Assembly (NCBI RefSeq): GCF_003967355.1 | Contig: NZ_BIFH01000026.1 | Location: 224,129-288,128 of the forward strand | Length of the DNA stretch: 64,000 nucleotides | Source: Embleya hyalina | Lineage (GTDB): Bacteria; Actinomycetota; Actinomycetes; Streptomycetales; Streptomycetaceae | Direction: 5' to 3' | Shown here: in pieces, positions 16,303 through 24,564 of the stretch | How positions within the stretch are numbered: the first letter of the stretch is position 1 | Layout: each line of letters opens with the position of its first letter | Program-made: the position numbers and the translations under genes | The notes under the pieces: model-generated | The model's database searches: none | What the model was told of the DNA's origin: nothing | What the model saw: only the letters and a program-made list of their open reading frames with translations

Positions 16303-17540
16303 TCTCCGAAGACTCCTCGCCCCGGTCGAACCCGTCCGGCCCGGGTGAATCGCTGGCCACGGTGCAGCGTTCGCTGGGCGATCCGAGTGTCGAGTTTCCG
16401 CTGTGGCCGCCGCTGGTGTCCGGGTGTCCGGTAACCAGCACCGACGAGGTCGCCTATCCGGTCGAGGTGGACTACGCCTACGACCGGGTCGAGCCGGAAC
16501 TGTTCGCGCCGGGTCGGCCGCGCACCGGTTCGGCCCGCTGGGCGCCGCTGCTGCCGCCCCTGCTCGGGCCGGGTCTGGGCGAGGGCGACACACCGCTGAT
16601 CGAGTTCGGCGACGGGGTGTACGTCAAGGACGAGTCGCGCAACCCCACCTGGAGTCACAAGGACCGGATCAACCGCTGTACCGTCTCCGCCGCGCTCGCG
16701 GTGGGCGCGCCCGGCGTCGTGGTGTCCTCCTCCGGCAACCACGGCGCGTCGGCCGCCGCCTTCGCGGCCCGGGCCGGGCTGCCGGCGGTGGTGTTGGCGT
16801 CCTCGGACGCGCCGCCGGCGGTGTACTCGTTCCTGGAGGCGTACGGCGCGACCGTGCTGCCCGTACCGGCCGAGGCGCGGTGGGGGCTGATGCGCGAGAT
16901 CGTCGACCGGCTCGGCTTCCATCCGCTGAGCAACCTCACCGCCACGCACACCGGCCACGCCTTCGGCCCCGAGGGCTACAAGACCATCGCGTACGAGATC
17001 CACGCCGAACTCGGCGTCCCGGCGGCGGTGTTCGTCCCGACCGGATACGGCGAGCTGCTGTTCGGGGTGTGGAAGGGCTTCGCCGAACTGCGCCGCCTCG
17101 GCCTGACCGACCGCACACCCCGGCTGTTCTCCTGCGAGCCGGCCGCCGGCGGGCCCCTGGCCGCGGCGGTGCGCGCGGGCCTGCCGGCCGCACGCGTCCC
17201 GGTCGGCCGGACCACCGCGTACGCGATCGACTGCCCCGTCGGCGGCTACCGGGGCGTCCTCGCCCTGGAGCACGACGAACGACGGGCCCTGCTCCTGACC
17301 GACGACCGACTGGCGGCGGCCCGCACGGAGTTGAGCCGCCAGGGCATCTGGGTGGAGACCTCGGCCGCGGCGGGCCTGGCGGGCCTGCGCGCGCACGGGC
17401 CGATCGACGGCCCGGTGGTGTGCGTGGCCACGTCCAGCGGCTTCAAGGACCTCGACGTCGGCACCCACCGGCCGGAACCGGTGGAGCCGACATGGGCGGG
17501 GGTCGAGGCGCGCCTGCGGGCGTCGGGAATCGCCGTGTAG
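16299..17540 (+). CDS. PLP-dependent threonine synthase-like lyase
   Basis: A 413-residue fold-type II PLP enzyme. The cofactor lysine is in NPTWSHKDR (about residue 120), followed by the phosphate-loop region VVSSSGNHGASAAAFAARAGL. A second glycine-rich stretch, FVPTGYGELLFGVWKGF, fits the threonine synthase/diaminopropionate ammonia-lyase group. Proteins of this branch are usually annotated threonine synthase but are often lyases of unknown amino acid. Overlap with a FadR-type regulator, and the divergent transporter, suggest a catabolic role on an imported amino acid rather than housekeeping threonine synthesis. A hairpin terminator follows. Confidence 0.82.
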   Translation: MISEDSSPRSNPSGPGESLATVQRSLGDPSVEFPLWPPLVSGCPVTSTDEVAYPVEVDYAYDRVEPELFAPGRPRTGSARWAPLLPPLLGPGLGEGDTPLIEFGDGVYVKDESRNPTWSHKDRINRCTVSAALAVGAPGVVVSSSGNHGASAAAFAARAGLPAVVLASSDAPPAVYSFLEAYGATVLPVPAEARWGLMREIVDRLGFHPLSNLTATHTGHAFGPEGYKTIAYEIHAELGVPAAVFVPTGYGELLFGVWKGFAELRRLGLTDRTPRLFSCEPAAGGPLAAAVRAGLPAARVPVGRTTAYAIDCPVGGYRGVLALEHDERRALLLTDDRLAAARTELSRQGIWVETSAAAGLAGLRAHGPIDGPVVCVATSSGFKDLDVGTHRPEPVEPTWAGVEARLRASGIAV

Positions 17541-17549
17541 CCGCGGCGC

Positions 17550-17575
17550 CGGGCCGGCAAACCCGCCCCGGCCCG
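17550..17575. terminator. Hairpin between convergent PLP-lyase and DJ-1 genes
   Basis: CGGGCCGG at 17550-17557 pairs with CCGGCCCG at 17568-17575 around a 10-base loop containing AAACCC. It lies 9 bp after the stop of the PLP enzyme, in the gap to the convergent DJ-1 gene. Confidence 0.5.
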
Positions 17576-17612
17576 AACCGGCACGACTTCGACGTCGGCC
17601 GCCGGGCCCCGG

Positions 17613-18227
17613 TCAGCCCGTCGCCACCCGCTCGCCCGCGCGCAGGACCCGGAACACGTGCTCCACGGTGGATTGCTTCTCGCCGACCGGGGCCACGTAG
17701 TCGATCGCCGCCCGGGCCGCCGCCTCGCCCAGGGTTCGGGTGATCGTCCAGGCGGCCAGGTACTGCGAGGCCATGCAGCCGCCGGCGGTGGCGATCGGGC
17801 CGGACGTGTGGAAGGGGGCGTCGAGGACCTCGACACCGGCCGCCTCGACCCACGGCCGGGAGGTGGCGTCGGTACAGGCGGGCAGGTCGGTCAGCAGGCC
17901 GAGTCGGGCCAGGACCAGGGCGCCGGAGCACTGGGAGCCGACGAGTTGCCGGCCGGGGTCGAGCGGCAGGCTCGCGAGCAGCGTGTCGTCGGCGACCACG
18001 TCGCGGGTCCTGATGCCGCTGCCGATCAACACCACGTCGGCCTCGGGGATGAAGTCGAACGCGCGTTGTCCGGTGATCTCCACGCCGTTCATCGAGGTGA
18101 CGGTCGGTGTGGGCGTGGTGATGTACGCCGTCAGACCGTCCCGGCGACAGCGGTTGACGATGGCCGCCGCCACGAAGCTGTCCAGTTCGTTGAAGCCGTC
18201 GAAGGTGACCACGGCAACCTGGGTCAT
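17613..18227 (-). CDS. DJ-1/PfpI family protein
   Basis: A 204-residue member of the class I glutamine amidotransferase-like DJ-1 superfamily. The strand VAVVTFDGFNELDSFVA carries the conserved glutamate (about Glu14). The nucleophile elbow is VGSQCSGALVL with Cys100, followed by an FHTSGPIATAGGCMASQYL block like that of the ligand-binding or isonitrile-hydratase branch. Family functions range from glyoxalase and isonitrile hydratase to transcription-factor sensor domains; there is no attached HTH here. Length is normal. Reaction unassigned. Confidence 0.85.
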   Translation of the reverse strand: MTQVAVVTFDGFNELDSFVAAAIVNRCRRDGLTAYITTPTPTVTSMNGVEITGQRAFDFIPEADVVLIGSGIRTRDVVADDTLLASLPLDPGRQLVGSQCSGALVLARLGLLTDLPACTDATSRPWVEAAGVEVLDAPFHTSGPIATAGGCMASQYLAAWTITRTLGEAAARAAIDYVAPVGEKQSTVEHVFRVLRAGERVATG

Positions 18228-18324
18228 CGGTCCGTCCCCGTTCGCGTCGGTGTGCCCGCACTCTCCCGGCAGGCTACGCCTCGACGGCCCGACAACCCCA
18301 CGGCGGTCGAGCGCGGCCCCGCCC

Positions 18325-18726
18325 CTACACCGTCCCCATCCGCCGAGTCACCGCGATCTCGATCACCACCCGCTCCGGATTCACCCTCGGCTCGCGGTAG
18401 CGCTCGGTGTAGCGCCGCACCGCCTCGGCGACGGCCTCCGGATCGCGGTCGACCGTCGCGATCCCCTCCAGCGTGGACCAGCGCCGCCCGGCGACCTGGG
18501 AGAGCGAGACGCGGGCACCCGGAGCCGCCGCGAGCACGTTGCGGACCTTCTTGCTCGCACCGTGCGAGATGACCCGGGCGATCCCGGACACGTCGTCGTA
18601 CGTGGCGCCGACGGGCACCTGGTGCGGTGTGCCGTCGGGGCGGTGGGTGACCAGCAGGCACAGGTGTCGTTCCCGCCAGAAGTCCCGGAACTCCGCGGTG
18701 ATGGTCGGCGGAACGTGCAACGTCAT
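18325..18726 (-). CDS. F420/FMN-dependent PPOX-fold oxidoreductase
   Basis: A 133-residue split-barrel flavin or deazaflavin protein of the PPOX class (TIGR03618-like). Seen: FWRERHLCLLVTHRPDGTPHQVPVG, the strand VSGIARVISHGASKKVRNVLAA where the cofactor phosphate is bound, and ARVSLSQVAGRRWSTLEG. Actinobacterial relatives often use F420 and reduce quinone-like or unknown substrates. The frame could extend to 18807, but the extra residues are glycine-rich and unconserved, so ATG 18726 is preferred. It is a single gene between a DJ-1 protein and a TetR regulator on the same strand. Confidence 0.82.
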   Translation of the reverse strand: MTLHVPPTITAEFRDFWRERHLCLLVTHRPDGTPHQVPVGATYDDVSGIARVISHGASKKVRNVLAAAPGARVSLSQVAGRRWSTLEGIATVDRDPEAVAEAVRRYTERYREPRVNPERVVIEIAVTRRMGTV

Positions 18727-18846
18727 CGAGATCAGGTCTTTCACGATCGAGCCGGCCGGATCCGGCGAGGCCGTCCCGGCCCCACCGCCCAGCAGTATGC
18801 CGCCCACCGCCCCGCCCTCCGCGTCGCGGCCCGTTCGACGGCGCCG

Positions 18847-19437
18847 TCAGCTCTCGGGGAGCCGCGGCGGCACCGGCCTCAGGCCGTCCAGGACGAGGTC
18901 GAGGAGGCGTTCGGCCTGCTCTCGCTGCTCGGGCCGGGCCGAGGTGAGCGCGATCCCGGCGAGGGCGGCGAACATGTCGGTCGGACCGATGTCGGTCCGG
19001 ATCGTCCCGGCGGCGGTATTGGCGTCCATGAGGGCGGAGAGGGCGGCCTGAATCAGCTCGCGACTGTCGGCGTAGGGGTTGGTTCCCGCGTCGACGACGG
19101 CACGCAGGGCCTCGGCCATGCCGAATTTGGCGGTGGCGTAGTCGATGAAGCGGCGCGTCCAGGCGCGCAGTGCCTCGGGCGGCGACATCGTCGCGAGGAG
19201 GCCGGGGACGGCGTCGCACAGCCGGGCCACCTCGTTGCGGTACGCCGCCTCGATCAGCGCCTCCCGGGTGGGGAAGTTGCGGTAGAGGGTGCCGGTTCCC
19301 ACGCCGGCCTCCCTGGCGACGCGCTCGAAGTGCGCGTCCAGTCCCTCCTCGGTGAACACCCGTACCGCGGCGGCCAGGATCTTGTCCCGGTTCCGCTGCG
19401 CGTCGGCTCTCAGCGGACGTCCTGCTTCTCGGCCCAT
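18847..19437 (-). CDS. TetR family regulator
   Basis: A 196-residue TetR protein. The N-terminal helix-turn-helix reads RDKILAAAVRVFTEEGL, then FERVAREAGVGTGTLYRNFPTREALIEAAY. The C-terminal helical ligand domain (about residues 85-190) shows no assignable ligand. ATG 19437 follows GGAGAG. It diverges from an SDR gene, and the 133-bp gap contains three alternating CCACTT/AAGTGG half-sites, which suggests that it represses both itself and the SDR. Confidence 0.9.
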   Translation of the reverse strand: MGREAGRPLRADAQRNRDKILAAAVRVFTEEGLDAHFERVAREAGVGTGTLYRNFPTREALIEAAYRNEVARLCDAVPGLLATMSPPEALRAWTRRFIDYATAKFGMAEALRAVVDAGTNPYADSRELIQAALSALMDANTAAGTIRTDIGPTDMFAALAGIALTSARPEQREQAERLLDLVLDGLRPVPPRLPES

Positions 19438-19480
19438 CGGCGGCTCTCCTCGGCTCTGCAGGTTGCTGACCGGAGGCGCC

Positions 19481-19518
19481 GCCACTTAGTCTGGGCAAAG
19501 TGGCGGAGCCTCCACTTT
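19481..19518. promoter_or_regulatory. Probable TetR operator overlapping SDR promoter
   Basis: GCCACTT (19481-19487), AAGTGGC (19498-19504) and CCACTTT (19512-19518) form two overlapping inverted repeats. On the plus strand a TTGCTG (19463) and TAGTCT (19487) pair with an 18-bp spacer overlaps the left half-site, so bound repressor would block the SDR promoter. Confidence 0.5.
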
Positions 19519-19570
19519 CACTCTAGGGCATGGCCCGCCCCCACTCCCTCTCCGAAAGGACTCGTCCGTC

Positions 19571-20302
19571 ATGTCGGGAATCCAAGGAAAAGTCGTCGCG
19601 ATCACGGGCGCCGGCAGCGGCATCGGCGAAGCGACCGCGCTGCTCCTCGCCGAGCGCGGCGCGAAGGTCGTCCTCGGGGCACGCCGCACGGAACGCCTGG
19701 AGGCACTGGCCGCGCGCATCGTGCGGGCCGGCGGTGATGCCGCCTGGACCCGCACGGACGTGACACGTCGCGCGGACCTCTCCGGCCTGGTCGAACTGGC
19801 CCGTGATCGCCACGGCAGGCTGGACGTCCTCGTCGGCAATGCCGGGGTCGGCTTGCTCTCCCCTCTGGACGACCTGCGCGTCGAGGACTGGGAGGAAATG
19901 ATCGACGTCAACCTCAAAGGCGTCCTGTACGGGATCGCCGCGGCCCTTCCCGTCTTCCGGGAGCAGGGCTTCGGGCACTTCGTCAACACCGTGTCCACCG
20001 CCGGACTGCGCATCGTGCCCCTCCAGTCGGTGTACGCCGCCACGAAGAACGCCGTGCGCACCCTCTCCGAGGGCCTGCGCCAGGAGGCCGGCGACAGTCT
20101 GCGGGTGACCGTCGTCTCGCCCGGCGCCGTCCGCACGGATTTCGCCGAACGTATGGACCCGGCCGTGAAGGACGGCATCGAGAAGATGATGGAGATCGGT
20201 CTTTCGCCGGACGCGGTGGCCCGGGCCATCGCCTTCGCCGTCGAACAGCCGGACGGGGTCGATGTGGGCGACATCGTCGTTCGCCCCACCGCCCAGGGAT
20301 AG
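19571..20302 (+). CDS. Short-chain dehydrogenase/reductase
   Basis: A 243-residue classical SDR. The cofactor motif ITGAGSGIGEATALLLAERG starts at about residue 11; GARRTERL after the second strand favours NADP(H). Next come VGNAGVG (variant of NNAG), the catalytic serine in NTVSTAGL, YAATKNAVRTL with the YxxxK pair, and SPGAVRTDF. All catalytic residues are intact. It resembles YdfG/clavaldehyde-dehydrogenase-like oxidoreductases of broad substrate range. The divergent TetR regulator and its half-sites suggest ligand-induced expression. Confidence 0.9.
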   Translation: MSGIQGKVVAITGAGSGIGEATALLLAERGAKVVLGARRTERLEALAARIVRAGGDAAWTRTDVTRRADLSGLVELARDRHGRLDVLVGNAGVGLLSPLDDLRVEDWEEMIDVNLKGVLYGIAAALPVFREQGFGHFVNTVSTAGLRIVPLQSVYAATKNAVRTLSEGLRQEAGDSLRVTVVSPGAVRTDFAERMDPAVKDGIEKMMEIGLSPDAVARAIAFAVEQPDGVDVGDIVVRPTAQG

Positions 20303-20344
20303 GTCCGCGGCCGGGGATGGGCCCGCCGGCCACGCGACCCGGCC

Positions 20345-21172
20345 TCAGTCCGCCCAGTAGACCTCCGACATCGCCTGCGCCTGCGCGTACGTCGGCACTT
20401 CGCCCGCCGTCGCCTCCCCGTCGTGCGCGACCGCCCAGGCGAGGTCCACCGCGCTCCGCACCGCGACCCGGAACAGCAGCGACCCCGTGCTGATCCGCCG
20501 CACGCCGAGCCGCGCGAGGTGGGCCCGGGACAGGCCGGTGGGGCTGTACAGGATGTTCAGCGGCGCGTCGGTGGCACCCACCAGCGTCTCGATCACCGCC
20601 TCGTCCTGAACACCGGGTACGAACACCCCGTCGGCTCCCGCCGCCCGATAAGCCCGGATCCGCCGCACCGTCTCGTCGAGCGAGGCGCTCGGCCCGCCCG
20701 CCCAGTACGTGTCCGTGCGCGCGTTGACGAACAGCGTCGGCGCGGCCTCCTTGATCGCGGCGATCACCGCGACGTGGTGGTCCGCGTCGGTCAGCGTCCC
20801 GTCGGCCCGCCCGTCCTCGAGGTTGATCCCCGCCACCCCGGCCCGCGCCAGTTCGGCGCCCAACGCCGCGACGTCCTGCGGACGCTCGGCGAAGCCGCCC
20901 TCGACGTCGACGCTGACCGGCACCGGCAGCCGCGCGATCCCGACCCCCAGGCGCAACGTCTCCTCGCGCGTGCCGCCGACCCCGTCCGGCTTGCCCGCCG
21001 CGATCGCGACGCCGAGGCTCGTCGTCCCGATCGCCGGGAACCCGCGCTCGACCAGCGCCGCCGCCGAGGCGTGGTCCCACGCGTTCGGCAACACCAGTGG
21101 CGCCCCGGCCCGATGCAGGGCCAGGAATTCCGCGTAACGATCGGCGTTGGCGGCCTGGTTCACAGTACTCAT
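20345..21172 (-). CDS. Isocitrate lyase/PEP mutase superfamily protein
   Basis: A 275-residue TIM-barrel protein. VLPNAWDHASAAALVERGFPAIGTTS and SVDVEGGF (Mg2+-binding acidic strand) and GINLEDG belong to the PEP mutase/oxaloacetate decarboxylase-like branch. Isocitrate lyase's active cysteine motif KKCGH is absent: the position after the DVEGGF strand lacks it. So it is neither an isocitrate lyase nor a clear 2-methylisocitrate lyase. Relatives are usually annotated as phosphonomutase-like with unknown C-C or P-C substrate. ATG 21172 has GGAGG upstream. It diverges from the acyl-CoA synthetase. Confidence 0.83.
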   Translation of the reverse strand: MSTVNQAANADRYAEFLALHRAGAPLVLPNAWDHASAAALVERGFPAIGTTSLGVAIAAGKPDGVGGTREETLRLGVGIARLPVPVSVDVEGGFAERPQDVAALGAELARAGVAGINLEDGRADGTLTDADHHVAVIAAIKEAAPTLFVNARTDTYWAGGPSASLDETVRRIRAYRAAGADGVFVPGVQDEAVIETLVGATDAPLNILYSPTGLSRAHLARLGVRRISTGSLLFRVAVRSAVDLAWAVAHDGEATAGEVPTYAQAQAMSEVYWAD

Positions 21173-21382
21173 CGAGCATGCCCTCCGGATCGACGACGAC
21201 CGCCCGTTCACGGCCGGCCCCGACGATCCTCCCCCACCGCCCCGGCTCCCGACAGCCGAAACCCCGGCCTGCCCCCGAAGGTCCGAAGCCGCACCCGCCC
21301 GGGGCGACCGACGGCGGGCTCCCCCCTCGAAAACCCCGCCGCCCACCTGCGGTAGCGTCCGGGCGAGAAGGTCGGAGGCCCC

Positions 21383-22996
21383 ATGCTGCTGCACGAGATC
21401 CTGGTCGCCGCGGCTCGGGAGGTACCCGACCGCACCGCGCTGATCGTCCCCGGACACCCGTTCCGCACCACACGGCCCGGCGCGGTCGCCGACCCGTCCC
21501 CCGGGCCCGCCGACCCGGCCACGACCTCCTGGACCTTCGCCGAATTGGCCGCCCGCTCCCGAGCCCTGGCCACCACCGTGGCGAAGCGCACCTCGCCGGG
21601 CGCCCGGGTCGGGATCCTCGCGCACAATCGGGCCGAGTACGTCGCCGCCTACTACGGCGTCCCGTGGGCCGGACGCGTCCTGGTCCCGCTCAACCCCCGG
21701 CTGCACCCGCGCGAATGGGCCGACCAACTCGCCCGCTCCGGGGCGGAACTGCTCCTCGGCGACGCCGACCTGCTCGGCACGCTCGCCTGGCCGGGCGGCC
21801 CGAGCCTGGAACTGGGCGCGGCCGTCACCGGCGAGCACACCGACGCCGGGTGGAGCGCCGCCGACCCCGGGGCGGACACCGCCTTCGACCCCGCCACCGA
21901 CGAATCCGCCCTGACCTGGCTGCTGTTCACCTCCGGCACCACCGGCCCGCCCAAGGGCGTCCGGCTCACCCACCGCAGCCTGACCGCGGCCATGCGCGCC
22001 TCGCTGGCCTGCCGCCCGGTCGACCCGGACACCGTCGTGCTGACCCCCTTCCCGCTCGCGCACGTGGCCGGCTACCAGGTGTCGGCACACCATCTGGCAC
22101 GCCGCCCGGTGGTCGTGCTGCGCCGCTATCTGCCGGCCGAACTGGCGTCCGTGGTCCGCGAGTTCGGAGTGACCAGCCTGTCCCTGGCGCCGACCATGAT
22201 CGACGCGCTCCTCGACCACGTGCGGGAGGGCGACGGGTTGCGCGAGCGCGTCCGCTCGATCAGCTACGGTGCCTCGCCGATCACCCCCGAGCTGATCCGC
22301 CGGGTCGACGGGCTGCTCGGCTGCGGCCTCGGGCAGGGGTACGGAATGACCGAGTTGTCAGGCAACGCGGTGTTCCTGAACGCCGCCGACCACCGCGACG
22401 CCGCGACCGACCGCCCGCACCTGTACTCCGCCGCCGGGCGCCCCGGCCCGGGAGTGGAGATCCGGATCGTCGACGACGCGGGCCAGCCGCTGCCCACCGG
22501 CGCCGCCGGCGAGATCTCGGTCCGGTCCGAACAGGTCGCGGACGGCTACTGGCAGGTGGACACGGGCGAGTTCGCGGCGGGCTGGTTCCGCACGGGCGAC
22601 CTGGGCCGACTCGACGCCGAGGGCTATCTCTACGTCCTGGACCGCAAGAAGGACGTGATCATCACCGGCGGCGAGAACGTCAGCGCCCGCGAGGTGGAGG
22701 CGGTCCTGCGCGAACACCCCGGCGTACGCGAGGTCGCGGTGGTCGGCGAACCCGACACCCGGTGGGGCGAGCGGGTGGTCGCCGTGGTGGTCCCGACCGC
22801 CGGACACACCCTCGACCCGGACGAGTTGGTCACGCTGTGCCGCGCGCACCTGGCCGGCTTCAAGGTCCCGCGCCGGGTGGTGTTCACCGACGCGCTGCCG
22901 GTCACCGGCACCGGCAAGATCAGCAAGCCCGCCCTCCGCGAACGCGTCGTGGAATGGAGCCGCGCCGACACCCGGGCCGAACGCACACACTCCTGA
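21383..22996 (+). CDS. AMP-dependent acyl-CoA synthetase/ligase
   Basis: A 537-residue ANL-superfamily ligase that would activate a carboxylic acid as the adenylate and transfer it to CoA. Core motifs in order: LLFTSGTTGPPKGV (P-loop, about residue 190), GYGMTE, GWFRTGDLG, the hinge DRKKDVIITGGENVS and the catalytic-lysine end GTGKISKPALRE. A 20-residue Pro/Thr/Ala-rich insertion sits early (about 30-48). The substrate (fatty or aromatic acid) cannot be read from sequence. ATG 21383 follows GGAGG. It diverges from the PEP-mutase-like gene and converges on the SufR-like regulator with 13 bp between. Confidence 0.9.
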   Translation: MLLHEILVAAAREVPDRTALIVPGHPFRTTRPGAVADPSPGPADPATTSWTFAELAARSRALATTVAKRTSPGARVGILAHNRAEYVAAYYGVPWAGRVLVPLNPRLHPREWADQLARSGAELLLGDADLLGTLAWPGGPSLELGAAVTGEHTDAGWSAADPGADTAFDPATDESALTWLLFTSGTTGPPKGVRLTHRSLTAAMRASLACRPVDPDTVVLTPFPLAHVAGYQVSAHHLARRPVVVLRRYLPAELASVVREFGVTSLSLAPTMIDALLDHVREGDGLRERVRSISYGASPITPELIRRVDGLLGCGLGQGYGMTELSGNAVFLNAADHRDAATDRPHLYSAAGRPGPGVEIRIVDDAGQPLPTGAAGEISVRSEQVADGYWQVDTGEFAAGWFRTGDLGRLDAEGYLYVLDRKKDVIITGGENVSAREVEAVLREHPGVREVAVVGEPDTRWGERVVAVVVPTAGHTLDPDELVTLCRAHLAGFKVPRRVVFTDALPVTGTGKISKPALRERVVEWSRADTRAERTHS

Positions 22997-23009
22997 ACCG
23001 GGGCCCGTC

Positions 23010-23711
23010 CTAGTCGGCGCCCGACAACCCCGCGTCGGCCTCCGTCGACCCCGTCTCGGGCCGGGTGCCCCGGGGTCGGATCTCGTACGCGCAGTGCGGC
23101 GCGCCGGCCACCATGTGGCTCACCCGCCGCACCTCGGTGTCGGGCAACGCCTCGCGCAGGAACTCCAGTTCCGACGAGCACGCGGTGCCGCACCGGATCG
23201 CCACGTCGAAGATCGCGCAGTTCTGCTCGACGATCAGCCAACCGCCGCCGTCCGCCAGGGGCCGCGCGGCGGCCAGGTAGCCGTCCTCGTCGAGGATGGC
23301 GGCGATCGCGGCCACCCGATCGGCGAGGTCGGGCGCGGTGGTCCGGGTCCGGGCACGCTCCAGGCGCCGCTCCCGGCGTCGGTCGAACAGGCGGTCCACG
23401 AAGCCGGGTTCCTCGGTCTGCGCGGTCTCCAGGAGGTCCCCGACCAGGTCGCCGTAACGCCGGGGGAACAGGTTCTCGCCGGCCGTGGTCAGCCGGTACA
23501 CGTGCTTCGGCCGGCCCGGCCCCAATCGGGCCTGCCGGTGGGTCACATACCCCTCCGCGACCAGTCCGGCCAACTGCTGGCGCATGCCGCTCGCGGTCAT
23601 CCCGACCGCCTCGGCCAACTCCTCCGCGCGCAGTTCGCCCGCGCCCTTGAGGCGCCGCAATATCTCACGCCGGGTCTCGGGCAACAGTGCGAACGCGTCC
23701 TGCTCGCTCAC
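23010..23711 (-). CDS. SufR-like iron-sulfur winged-helix regulator
   Basis: A 233-residue regulator. Residues 10-75 form a winged helix (LPETRREILRRLKGAGELRAEELAE, then GMTASGMRQQL), and GPGRPKHVYRLTTAGE forms the wing. The C-terminal half has four cysteines, Cys165, Cys174, Cys178 and Cys207, in EQNCAIFDVAIRCGTACSSELEFL and APHCAYEI, matching the cluster-binding arrangement of SufR repressors. SufR controls the suf Fe-S assembly operon, but no suf genes are here. The gene lies directly downstream of superoxide dismutase on the same strand, behind a hairpin terminator. A role in sensing iron or oxidative stress is inferred. Confidence 0.8.
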   Translation of the reverse strand: MSEQDAFALLPETRREILRRLKGAGELRAEELAEAVGMTASGMRQQLAGLVAEGYVTHRQARLGPGRPKHVYRLTTAGENLFPRRYGDLVGDLLETAQTEEPGFVDRLFDRRRERRLERARTRTTAPDLADRVAAIAAILDEDGYLAAARPLADGGGWLIVEQNCAIFDVAIRCGTACSSELEFLREALPDTEVRRVSHMVAGAPHCAYEIRPRGTRPETGSTEADAGLSGAD

Positions 23712-23769
23712 CCCGCTCGCCTCCCTCGTTCGTCCCGAGTACCCCGAGTGCGTGTCACCCCCACCGGAC

Positions 23770-23800
23770 GGGGCCGCACGGGAAGCCCCCGCGCGGCCCC
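23770..23800 (-). terminator. Hairpin downstream of superoxide dismutase
   Basis: Thirteen-base arms at 23770-23782 and 23788-23800 (GGGGCCGCRCGGG type) pair with one G:U around a 5-base loop, 18 bp after the sod stop on the minus strand. It separates sod from the SufR-like gene and would define a short sod 3' untranslated region. Confidence 0.7.
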
Positions 23801-23817
23801 GGACCGGACGTCGTTCC

Positions 23818-24426
23818 TCAGGCGCCCTTGGCGGCCGAGAGGCGCGTGGCGACGTCGTCCCAGTTGAAGACGTTCCACACGGCCTTGAAGAAGTCCGCCT
23901 TGACGTTCTTGTACTGGAGGTAGAACGCGTGCTCCCACGCGTCGATCGCGAGGAGCGGCACGGTGCCCTGCGGGATGTTGCCCTGGTGGTCGTAGACCTG
24001 GGTGACCACGATGCGCTGGGACAGCGGCTCCCACGCGGCGACGGACCAGCCCGACCCCTGCACGGTCATCGCGGTCTGCGTCATGTGCGCGCGGAACTGC
24101 TCGAAGCCGCCGAAGTCGACGCCGATCTGCTCGGCCAGGTCGCCGGTGGGCTCGCCGTTGCCGGTCGGGCCCAGGTTGGTCCAGAACAGGCTGTGCAGCA
24201 CGTGGCCCGACACGTGGAAGGCCAGGTCCTTCTCCAGCTTGGAGATGGTGCCGTAGGCCTCCTTGTCACGGGCGTCGGCGAGCTGCTCGAGGGCGGTGTT
24301 GGCACCGGCCACGTACGCCGCGTGGTGCTTGTCGTGGTGCAGCTCCATGATGGCGCCGCTGATGTGCGGCTCCAGGGCGGCGTAGTCGTAGGTCAGGTCG
24401 GGGAGCGTGTAGACCGTGTCGGCCAC
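23818..24426 (-). CDS. sodF: Fe/Mn superoxide dismutase
   Basis: A 202-residue cytoplasmic superoxide dismutase. By alignment to E. coli SodB the metal ligands are His30 (MELHHDKHH), His78 (GHVLHSLFW), Asp162 and His166 (IDAWEHAFY). The GSGWS segment and the C-terminal [13 protein letters not shown] are typical. Fe versus Mn use cannot be settled by eye; in Streptomyces this gene type is the iron enzyme SodF. GTG 24426 has a strong AGGAGG. The upstream AT-rich element carries TTGC-N5-TTGC spacing on the coding strand and an iron-box-like sequence, consistent with metal-dependent control by Nur or DmdR-type regulators. Confidence 0.95.
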   Translation of the reverse strand: MADTVYTLPDLTYDYAALEPHISGAIMELHHDKHHAAYVAGANTALEQLADARDKEAYGTISKLEKDLAFHVSGHVLHSLFWTNLGPTGNGEPTGDLAEQIGVDFGGFEQFRAHMTQTAMTVQGSGWSVAAWEPLSQRIVVTQVYDHQGNIPQGTVPLLAIDAWEHAFYLQYKNVKADFFKAVWNVFNWDDVATRLSAAKGA

Positions 24427-24491
24427 GGGAGTTCCTCCTGCGCAGTGGTTGCGGTGACAGAGTCGACCCTATGCTTCCCGCGGGAATACCG

Positions 24492-24515
24492 GCAAGTTAG
24501 GCAAGACTTAACTGT
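24492..24515. promoter_or_regulatory. Probable metal-regulator box upstream of sodF
   Basis: On the minus strand CTTGCC-TAA-CTTGCC (24492-24506) is a direct repeat giving TTGC-N5-TTGC, the spacing reported for Nur (nickel) sites at sodF. On the plus strand the 19-mer starting at 24497 (TTAGGCAAGACTTAACTGT) matches the DmdR/DtxR iron-box consensus at 12 of 19 positions by eye. It lies about 70 bp upstream of the sod start and about 50-75 bp upstream of the divergent gene's start. Confidence 0.5.
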
Positions 24516-24564
24516 CCTAACCGGAAGTCCCCGGTCCACACTCGGCACACGAAGGAAACGAACG

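Noticed and set aside
20303..20344. Terminator hairpin between the convergent SDR and PEP-mutase-like genes
   Set aside because: GGCCGG and CCGGCC arms of 6 bp are too common in this DNA to call with confidence.
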